Assembly (NCBI GenBank): GCA_002450755.1
Contig: DKAI01000077.1
Coordinates: 1 to 12,314 of the forward strand
Source: Deltaproteobacteria bacterium UBA6930
GTDB taxonomy: Bacteria; Myxococcota_A; UBA9160; UBA6930
Direction of reading: 5' to 3'
DNA: 12,314 bases
A model generated the notes under the pieces. That model made no database searches, was not told where the DNA came from, and worked only from the letters and a program-made list of their open reading frames with translations. Position 1 is the first letter of the stretch; the number at the start of each line of letters is the position of its first letter. Below are positions 6,806-12,314 of the stretch, in pieces. The position numbers were made by a program, and so were the translations under genes.

Positions 6806-7885
6806 TTAATCGCTAGACATAACTTCGGTTGCAAACTCTTCCATCGATTCCCGGAATCCTATCATTGAAGGCAATAAACTTACTTCTTTTAAGCCTAAAG
6901 ATTCAGCTTTTCTAAGTTCTTCTACAATTTCACTTGGACTACCTACTATACACACCCCACGAATCATATCTGGTGTAATAAACTTTCTCTCAGCTTCAAC
7001 ATGATAAGTGCAATGACCATCGTGGAGCTCCTGGAAGCGACGATCTTCTTTCGTATTCATACTATCTACAAAGTTTCGATATTCGTCCCAAATACTTCTC
7101 ATGTATTCTGGAACAACTTCTTCTTGCTTAGTATAATTATAGATTTCGTAAACGAAGTGAAGAACCGCTGTAACAAACGACCCGCATTGGCGTACAATCC
7201 TCTCCGAATCAATCGCTTCTCCTGCTCTTTGAATTACTGGCAAGGCTAATGCAGCTGTGTGGTAGTTCGTTCCTAAATCTCTGCCAACTTCTTGAGCACC
7301 TTGATTTACCATCCCCATGGTGAAAGTCATCACCTCCGGTTCGTCGGCAAATACGGTTATTAAACCATCACCATAGGCTCCCGCTGTCTGTAAAGCTCTT
7401 GGTCCATTTGCAGCCACATAAATCGGAATTGAATCTTCTATATTCCGAAAGCCGAGATCTCCATGAAGAAATCGAATAGGTCGGGTTTTCCCGTTTAGTG
7501 AGTATTCAACTTCTTCGCCATTCAACAAGGATCGAACAACCCGTAGATACTCTCTAAACGGCTTGATCGGCATGGGATTCATACCCATTACTCTCATCGC
7601 AGTATGTCCGGTCCCAATACCCAAAAAAGTTCGACCTGGTGCGATTAAATTGATGCTTGCAATCGAATGAGCGGTCACTGGGGCAATTCTCGTACCTGGA
7701 ATTGCTACTCCGGTCCCGATTTCAATTTTCGAAGTCGCCTGTGCAGCTAACGCCATTGTTGCGTAACAATCCGACCATATCATTTGAGAGTCGGGTACCC
7801 AGGCGGCGTCATATCCCAGATCTTCAGCTTCCTTAATTATTTTCCAATCGTCTAGCTTTGGTTGTATTGTCACACTAAATTTCAT
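6806..7885 (-). CDS. LLM-class flavin/F420-dependent oxidoreductase, paralogue B
   Basis: A 359-residue TIM-barrel protein of the luciferase-like family and close paralogue of the plus-strand copy at 1811-2890: a hand count gives 86 identities in the first 120 aligned residues with no gaps. It keeps GYDAAWVPD, IEIGTGVAIPGTRIAP, IGTGHTAMRVMG and IPIYVAANGPRALQTAGAYG, as well as the HDGHC motif in the C-terminal third. Cofactor (F420 or FMN) and substrate cannot be told from sequence. The ATG at 7885 is 3 bases after the GST stop; its ribosome binding site, AGAGGT on the minus strand (7891-7896), lies in the end of the GST gene, implying coupled translation. It is followed after 45 bases by the KirBac gene. 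DNA similarity to copy A has largely decayed, so the duplication is old or the copies arrived separately. Confidence 0.9.
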   Translation of the reverse strand: MKFSVTIQPKLDDWKIIKEAEDLGYDAAWVPDSQMIWSDCYATMALAAQATSKIEIGTGVAIPGTRIAPVTAHSIASINLIAPGRTFLGIGTGHTAMRVMGMNPMPIKPFREYLRVVRSLLNGEEVEYSLNGKTRPIRFLHGDLGFRNIEDSIPIYVAANGPRALQTAGAYGDGLITVFADEPEVMTFTMGMVNQGAQEVGRDLGTNYHTAALALPVIQRAGEAIDSERIVRQCGSFVTAVLHFVYEIYNYTKQEEVVPEYMRSIWDEYRNFVDSMNTKEDRRFQELHDGHCTYHVEAERKFITPDMIRGVCIVGSPSEIVEELRKAESLGLKEVSLLPSMIGFRESMEEFATEVMSSD

Positions 7886-7888
7886 CGT

Positions 7889-8503
7889 TTACCTCTTCCC
7901 TGTAGCAGCTAATTTGAATTTTGGACGCGATGTAATATTTTTAAGCCATCCTTCTAAACTCGGGTATGGGTCTAAATCTACCTTCGAAACCAGAGCCCAC
8001 GAGAATACCGACGCCACATTAATATCTGCAACGGAAAACGAATTTCCAACAACAAATTCTCTGTCTTCAAGATGTTTATTGATAACAGAAAAAGGTGCTT
8101 TCAGCTCTTCTAAGCTAGTAAGAACAAGTTCGGGATCTCGTTGGTCTTCGGGTAACGCTCTCCGATGCAAAAGAACGTCTAAGAGCAACGTTTCAATTTC
8201 AGTCATTACCCAGAAACTCCATTGGACGGCATTACCTTGATCCGCGAGGCTAGTCGGCCACAGTCCTCCATCGTATTTCATAGCCAGATAAATGTTTATC
8301 GCCTGCGATTCCCAAATTACGGTTCCATCTTCATCAACAAGCACCGGCACGCGTCCGTTTGGATTAAGTGTCAAATAGTCTTTTTTTTGTGTATCTCCAT
8401 CAGAAAAACTCGTTGGAATATGTTCATACTGTAGCCCTAGCTCTTCGGCCACCCATAGGGCTCTCATGGCTCGCGATTGCCGGACCCCGTAGATCTTGAT
8501 CAT
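7889..8503 (-). CDS. Glutathione S-transferase family protein
   Basis: A 204-residue cytoplasmic protein with the two-domain GST plan. The N-terminal thioredoxin-like domain has IYGVRQSRAMRALW (4-17), where Ser10 is a plausible glutathione-activating residue, the cis-proline loop NPNGRVPVL (47-55, Pro53) and the glutathione gamma-glutamyl-binding ES pair (65-66). The helical C-terminal domain has the N-capping box motif within FSVADINVASVFSWA. GSTs conjugate or reduce electrophiles with glutathione, or isomerise and dehalogenate substrates. The ATG at 8503 follows an excellent AAGGAGG (read on the minus strand, 8510-8516) at 6 bases. It is the first gene of a tight group with LLM oxidoreductase B and comes 74 bases after dctM, so it could be read either from the TRAP promoter or its own. 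It could detoxify a reactive product of the neighbouring oxidation steps (inference). Confidence 0.9.
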   Translation of the reverse strand: MIKIYGVRQSRAMRALWVAEELGLQYEHIPTSFSDGDTQKKDYLTLNPNGRVPVLVDEDGTVIWESQAINIYLAMKYDGGLWPTSLADQGNAVQWSFWVMTEIETLLLDVLLHRRALPEDQRDPELVLTSLEELKAPFSVINKHLEDREFVVGNSFSVADINVASVFSWALVSKVDLDPYPSLEGWLKNITSRPKFKLAATGKR

Positions 8504-8519
8504 GCTATGCCTCCTTCGC

Positions 8520-8535
8520 AGAGTAAAGTTACTCT
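8520..8535. repeat. Inverted repeat just upstream of the GST ribosome binding site
   Basis: AGAGTAA and TTACTCT are exact 7-bp arms with a 2-base centre, in the 74-base gap between dctM and the GST gene and 3 bases from its Shine-Dalgarno. The tight centre suits a dimeric DNA-binding operator better than an RNA hairpin. There is no T-run, so it is not a terminator for dctM. Function is inferred only. Confidence 0.4.
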
Positions 8536-8577
8536 ACAACGAGTCGAGTACTTTTTAGAAGCACAAAAATCAATCTA

Positions 8578-9891
8578 TCACCTTGGCACTAAAAAGAGAG
8601 CTATCTGTGGAAAGAGAGAAACCAGAAATAACACTACTAACATCGCCAAAGCGAACGGTGCGGCCCCCAGGAAAATATCACTAAGGGTAACGCTAGTGTC
8701 ATCTAAGGCACCGTGTATTACGTATACCGCGATTCCTAACGGAGGGGTAAGCAAGCCAATTTCAACCGCAAGGACTGTAACGATTCCAAACCACACCAAA
8801 TCAACAGAAAATCCTCCTATGATTGGCAAAGCTAAAGGAACGGTGATGAGGAGAATTGATGTGGAATCGAGGACCGTCCCAAGAAGTATCAACAAGGCTA
8901 GGTACATCAACAGAAGAAACGGAAAAGACAACTCTGCTCCCCCGAGACCGACAAGAAGAGCTTGCGGAAGCCCTGAAAGAGTAAGCATACGAGAGTAAAG
9001 ACTTGCGGCAATCAGTAGAAAAGAAATAGATACCGTCACATGGCCCGTTTCCACCAGAACTTCCCATAAACCGGATCGATTCATTTTTCCGTTGCTCAGC
9101 GCTAGGCAGAGTGCTCCTAATGCTCCCACCGCCCCAGCTTCCGTTGGAGTGAAGAATCCTCCGTAAATGCCTCCTAAAACAAGGATGATTAAAGAGAAGA
9201 TGGGCAACAGGATTCTTAATATCTCTCCAAGAGAAAATTTTCTAATAGGGAGTTTATCCTCTGATCCCCCAACAAAATTAGGGAAAAATTTTGCGCCGCC
9301 TACAATAAGGAGGAGAAAAGTTATCGTTAAAAGTAGGCCTGGAAGAATGCCGGCTACGAATAATGCACCAATCGAAACTTCCGCTAAAAGGCCGTAAAAA
9401 ATCAATAAAAGACTAGGCGGAATCAGCATTCCCAAAACAGAAGAACCGGCAACTACCCCAGAGGAAAATTTGGGTGTGTATCCCAGGCGGAGCATTTCTG
9501 GAACTGCCACCTTGGTAAACACCGCTGCAGAGGCAATTGATACTCCTGTAACAGCTGCAAAGATTGCATTGGCAATTACTGTTGTCATGCCGAGTCCACC
9601 TCGGCGACGCCCCAACCATTGACTTGCTATTGCAAATGCATCTTTTGCAATATCTGCTTTACTGACCAACAAACCGGTTAAAACAAACAGCGGTATCACG
9701 CCAAAGACGTGATTAGATATGGCATCATAAGTAGCGGCGGCCATCATCTTTCCTGCGATTGTGAAGTAGCCTTTTATTGCCCAAACCCCAAGAAACGATA
9801 ATAACGCCAGAGCGACACCTACGTGCATTCCACTCCAAATAAGAAGAAGCATGGCAACGAGCGAAAGCGCTCCGATTTGTTCAGGTGTCAA
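8578..9891 (-). CDS. dctM: TRAP transporter large permease, DctM-type
   Basis: A 437-residue, strongly hydrophobic protein with about a dozen membrane segments, the ion-coupling and channel subunit of a TRAP importer in the inner membrane. Family markers include GVALALLSFLG near the start, FVLTGLLVSKADIA, TGVSIASAAVFTKVAVPEM, GVVAGSSVLGMLIPPSLLLI, GFFTPTEAGAVGALGAL and LEC-like C-terminal helices ending in GLLTPPLGIAVYVI. I chose TTG at 9891 because the protein then begins TPEQIGALSLVAMLL, in line with normal DctM N-termini, and overlaps the dctQ end by 11 bases. A TTG at 9957 would add 22 residues that are only the shadow of dctQ. The ribosome binding site is weak (AAGAAAGA on the minus strand), so translation is probably coupled to dctQ. 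Substrate is set by DctP, not by this subunit. Confidence 0.93.
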   Translation of the reverse strand: MTPEQIGALSLVAMLLLIWSGMHVGVALALLSFLGVWAIKGYFTIAGKMMAAATYDAISNHVFGVIPLFVLTGLLVSKADIAKDAFAIASQWLGRRRGGLGMTTVIANAIFAAVTGVSIASAAVFTKVAVPEMLRLGYTPKFSSGVVAGSSVLGMLIPPSLLLIFYGLLAEVSIGALFVAGILPGLLLTITFLLLIVGGAKFFPNFVGGSEDKLPIRKFSLGEILRILLPIFSLIILVLGGIYGGFFTPTEAGAVGALGALCLALSNGKMNRSGLWEVLVETGHVTVSISFLLIAASLYSRMLTLSGLPQALLVGLGGAELSFPFLLLMYLALLILLGTVLDSTSILLITVPLALPIIGGFSVDLVWFGIVTVLAVEIGLLTPPLGIAVYVIHGALDDTSVTLSDIFLGAAPFALAMLVVLFLVSLFPQIALFLVPR

Positions 9892-10381
9892 GGTGATCTT
9901 TCTTGTCGTTGTAAAATATTCTGTGCAAAAAAACGGAGCAAGTAGCGACACTTCCAATTACGATTATTAATCTTATAGGCCACGTTGGAAGTATGAAGTC
10001 CCCAATCGCACCCACATACTCGCCTACTTTTAGTGATTTTTGAACGGTCAAAACACTAAACCAAGCGATGACTCCAAAAAGAACCCCGCCCACAAGACAG
10101 AATATGGATTCTACGAACGAATAGATACGCGGAGAAGCGCGATGAAGCTTCCTCAAAAGCGCTTCATTTCTAGTAATTCGTTTTACCCATAACGTATGTG
10201 CCAATTGAAGAAAGACTATTGCGACAATTGACAGAGAAACAATTTCAGGTACTCCTCGAATAGGAGCATTAAAAATCTCTCGACCTAAAACATCTGCACT
10301 GATTAACATCATTAGACCGAATATCCATAGAGTTCCTATTGCATTCATAAAACTAATCAGTGAAACAAAAAGAGACATCAT
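9881..10381 (-). CDS. dctQ: TRAP transporter small permease, DctQ-type
   Basis: A 166-residue protein with four predicted membrane helices (roughly residues 8-28, 42-64, 85-108 and 127-150) and the family segment ADVLGREIFNAPIRGVPEIV between the first two. DctQ binds the large permease and helps dock the periplasmic binding protein. The start at ATG 10381 gives an ATGA overlap of 4 bases with the dctP stop (10378-10380), the classic coupled arrangement; a second ATG follows immediately, and a TTG four codons earlier is less likely. Its TGA at 9881-9883 lies inside the dctM start region. Sequence outside the short family motif is poorly conserved, as is usual for this subunit, but its place between dctP and dctM leaves little doubt. 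Confidence 0.9.
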   Translation of the reverse strand: MMSLFVSLISFMNAIGTLWIFGLMMLISADVLGREIFNAPIRGVPEIVSLSIVAIVFLQLAHTLWVKRITRNEALLRKLHRASPRIYSFVESIFCLVGGVLFGVIAWFSVLTVQKSLKVGEYVGAIGDFILPTWPIRLIIVIGSVATCSVFLHRIFYNDKKDHLDT

Positions 10382-11481
10382 TCTTGAGACCAATCTCGAG
10401 GAAGAATTACCCCAAAGTTTTTAAGTTTATTAATGTACGACTTAACAATTGACCGCGCCGGTAACCCTCGAAGTTCATGAGTTTCTGACCACACAGATGC
10501 CGTGTTAGGAATTGAATCTGCCCAGCGTTGCCGTTCCTTCTCTGAAAAATATGAAAGTATTAATCCCTCTTGTATCATTTTTTTAATCGCTAGTTCTCCT
10601 CGCATTTGAGTTGTATCTGCCAACAATGTCGTAAAGTCATGGGACACTTCTTCGAATATTTTTTGGACTACGGGAGGAAACGTCTTCCAGGTATCAAGAT
10701 TTATAGCGACACCTCCAGCAAAGTGAGCTCCTAAATCTACTTTCGTCATGTATTTTACTACTTCGTGAAGACGAAGACTGTAACAACCTGAAGCAAGCGT
10801 GAGGGCGCCATCTGCAACGCCCGTCTTTAGGTCATTGTAATAAGTAGCAAGTGTTCCCGAGACCCCTACTGCTCCAGTTCCGCGTACCCAATTAGCTGCA
10901 GGTCCTGGGGCAAGAATCTTTCTTCCCCTCAGATCATCCAAACTTTTTACTGGGAACGTTGTATACAGATCGTAATTGTCAACTGCTGCCCCACTTAAGA
11001 GTCGCATATTGTTTTGATGCCAAGATTCAGCCATCGCAGGGATTTCTCTCTCCAGTTCCATGACGGCCTTAGTTACCACTCGGGCATCGGAAGAACCAAA
11101 GGGCACCATATAGGACACATTTTGCAAAGGCATTTTTGAAGCATCAAAGACAGTGGCTACAAAACCCATATCGACTAATCCTTCTTCTATTGCCTCCAGC
11201 ATCCCACCCAATTTTGCCACACTTCCTCCATATGCCTCCGTCCATGAGATGGTGTATGGAATATTATTAGACTTGAGTCTCTGGTTTATTTCAGGAGCAA
11301 AATAGTCTGAAAGGAGTTCTATCCACAATACAGAACGGGTATGGCCTCCAGCAATTATCAACGAAATTTCTCCAGGATTTCGAGTAACGCATTGGCATCG
11401 AGCTCCCAGAAGGAGGACAATAGTAATGCCGAAGAGAACTCTAAGGAATGGATTCGCAGATTTAATTCTTTGTTGGAACAT
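10378..11481 (-). CDS. dctP: TRAP transporter solute-binding protein, DctP-type
   Basis: A 367-residue periplasmic binding protein. From the chosen ATG at 11481 it has a basic start (FQQRIKSANPFLR), a hydrophobic core (VLFGITIVLLL) and a cleavage region around GARCQC; this Cys is not in a good lipobox because Arg precedes it. The mature part has DctP features: VLWIELLSDYFAPEI, GGSVAKLGGMLEAIEEGLVDMGF, then DDLRGRKILAPGPAANW and YNDLKTGVADGALT. In the segment usually reading GxKIR, Leu190 stands where most family members have the Arg that clamps a carboxylate. It resembles DctP relatives with a xGPxxxWxxGTGAVxV motif, so the ligand may be unlike a simple dicarboxylate. An ATG at 11508 would add 9 residues without a better ribosome site; longer extensions run into the divergent hydrolase gene. 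First gene of the TRAP operon. Confidence 0.88.
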   Translation of the reverse strand: MFQQRIKSANPFLRVLFGITIVLLLGARCQCVTRNPGEISLIIAGGHTRSVLWIELLSDYFAPEINQRLKSNNIPYTISWTEAYGGSVAKLGGMLEAIEEGLVDMGFVATVFDASKMPLQNVSYMVPFGSSDARVVTKAVMELEREIPAMAESWHQNNMRLLSGAAVDNYDLYTTFPVKSLDDLRGRKILAPGPAANWVRGTGAVGVSGTLATYYNDLKTGVADGALTLASGCYSLRLHEVVKYMTKVDLGAHFAGGVAINLDTWKTFPPVVQKIFEEVSHDFTTLLADTTQMRGELAIKKMIQEGLILSYFSEKERQRWADSIPNTASVWSETHELRGLPARSIVKSYINKLKNFGVILPRDWSQE

Positions 11482-11553
11482 GGCTCTTAGTGTATTTCTT
11501 AAAGACATAAAGATTAACGTCGAAAAGATGAGATAACAGAAAGGATAAAGACG

Positions 11554-12314
11554 ATGATAAAAAAAGCCTACTGCGATACGCCAAGTGGTCAAATGCATTA
11601 CTACTACGGAGGCCCAGCCGACAAGCCACCCATCGTATTTCTTCACCAGAACGTAAGCGGTGGTAAGGGATATCTACCAACCTTGGAAAAATTGACAGCA
11701 GAGCATCATTGTATAGCGCCAGATCTCCCGGGCTTTGGCGGCTCGTTTGATCCTCCAGAGTTTGACTCAATAAGCTCACTTACTGAATATACATTAGACT
11801 TCATCGATGCCTTAGGAATAGATAAATTTCACACTTTTGGTAACCACACTGGCGCTGGCATGGCAGCCGAAATGGCCGGACTACGTCCCGATCGAGTCCT
11901 TTCCTGCATAATGGTAGGAGCCTTGCTCCTGACTGAGGAACAAGCTGCACCTTACCGAGAAGAGTTTAGTGGATCTTCCGGTCCAAGCCACGATGCAGAG
12001 TATTTGAAAATAACTTGGGACTACATCTATAACTTAGGAGGGAAATTAGACTTAGATAATATGAATGACGAACTTTCCGGGGCGCTTAGAGCATGGAAAG
12101 TCCGTGGGATGATTTACAAATGTGTCTGGGATTATCGGTTTGATTTATTTATTGAAGACGTTAAATGTCCAACTCTTTTAATGTGTGCACCCGATGATGT
12201 CTTATATCTAGGACACAAAAATACAGCCGACGCGATGCCTCAAGCAAAAGTAGTCGACCTAAAAGGAACAAACTTTGAACCATATTTCGATCCTGATGGA
12301 GTTAGTCGAGGAGT
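11554..12314 (+). CDS. Atypical alpha/beta-hydrolase fold protein (3' end outside window)
   Basis: The frame opens at ATG 11554, 8 bases after AAGGA (11541-11545), and stays open to the window edge: 253 residues are visible. The fold is clear from PIVFLHQNVSGGKGYLP (26-42), IAPDLPGFGGS (54-64), the nucleophile-elbow segment HTFGNHTGAGMAAEMAG (93-109), RPDRVLSCIMVG (111-122) and CPTLLMCAPDDVL (205-217). The usual triad is not present: His98 replaces the nucleophilic Ser of GxSxG, LHQ replaces the oxyanion-hole LHG, and LKGTNFEPY (237-245, Asn240) lacks the usual C-terminal His. Asp214 or Asp215 could be the acid. I recall a subgroup with HQTP and HHTGA-like motifs, so this may be a family trait and not decay. 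It is divergent from dctP, 72 bases apart, and may share regulation with the transporter. Reaction unknown. Confidence 0.82.
   Translation, partial: MIKKAYCDTPSGQMHYYYGGPADKPPIVFLHQNVSGGKGYLPTLEKLTAEHHCIAPDLPGFGGSFDPPEFDSISSLTEYTLDFIDALGIDKFHTFGNHTGAGMAAEMAGLRPDRVLSCIMVGALLLTEEQAAPYREEFSGSSGPSHDAEYLKITWDYIYNLGGKLDLDNMNDELSGALRAWKVRGMIYKCVWDYRFDLFIEDVKCPTLLMCAPDDVLYLGHKNTADAMPQAKVVDLKGTNFEPYFDPDGVSRG

Noticed and set aside
8477..8998. Plus-strand open frame of 173 codons opposite dctM
   Set aside because: It is basic, low in typical protein features and lies wholly antisense to clear dctM and GST coding sequence.
9892..9957. 22-residue N-terminal extension of dctM from an upstream TTG
   Set aside because: It overlaps the dctQ coding region, and DctM proteins normally begin at the TPEQIGALS position.
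11482..11646. N-terminal extension of dctP adding hydrophobic helices
   Set aside because: The hydrophobic residues are the antisense shadow of the divergent hydrolase gene and its leader; the signal peptide only makes sense from the ATG at 11481 or 11508.
11462..11779. Minus-strand open frame of 105 codons
   Set aside because: It overlaps the conserved alpha/beta hydrolase on the other strand and shows no recognisable domain.
1..12314. Defence system, CRISPR array, phage or insertion-sequence signals
   Set aside because: No direct-repeat array, transposase, integrase, nuclease, helicase or tRNA-like structure was seen on either strand; every long gene has a metabolic, transport or channel assignment.

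Overview
The window looks like chromosomal DNA from an uncultivated Gram-negative bacterium, most likely a proteobacterium. The reasons are two lipoproteins with lipoboxes, a complete tripartite TRAP transporter (needs a periplasm), a KirBac-type potassium channel, NudC and a DUF3568-type lipoprotein. GC is mid-range (38-52% in three sampled 60-base lines). The lineage is an inference; no rRNA or marker gene is present. TTG starts are used at least twice. The gene content (acyl-CoA dehydrogenase, two LLM flavin/F420-type oxidoreductases, nitronate monooxygenase, GST, SnoaL-like protein, lactonase-like lipoprotein, TRAP importer) resembles the catabolic accessory regions of heterotrophic, often marine, bacteria.

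Layout. (1) 1-3367, plus strand: end of an acyl-CoA dehydrogenase, a paraoxonase-like lipoprotein, LLM oxidoreductase A and a SnoaL-like protein, with gaps of 20, 20 and 63 bases; probably one operon. (2) 3368-4447, minus: nitronate monooxygenase, whose stop codon abuts that of the SnoaL-like gene with no bases between. (3) 4448-4616: a divergent intergenic region with candidate promoters for both sides. (4) 4617-5048, plus: DUF3568-type lipoprotein. (5) 5056-8503, minus, read in the order GST, LLM oxidoreductase B, KirBac channel, NudC; GST and LLM B are 3 bases apart and KirBac and NudC overlap by 17 bases. (6) 8578-11481, minus: TRAP transporter genes in the order dctP, dctQ, dctM with overlapping ends; this may read on into GST. 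(7) 11554 to the right edge, plus: an atypical alpha/beta hydrolase, divergent from dctP and still open at the window end.

How they may work together. The TRAP system would import an organic compound. The hydrolase-like protein, LLM enzymes, SnoaL-like protein, acyl-CoA dehydrogenase and nitronate monooxygenase would be parts of its breakdown. The lactonase-like lipoprotein could act on esters or lactones outside the cytoplasm. GST, NudC and the potassium channel look more like a stress or redox branch. No substrate can be named from sequence. The two LLM enzymes are close paralogues of identical length in opposite orientation, so part of the locus arose by duplication.

No gene-free stretch exceeds 300 bases. 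The longest is the 169-base region at 4448-4616. I saw no tRNA, rRNA, CRISPR array, insertion sequence or convincing intrinsic terminator.
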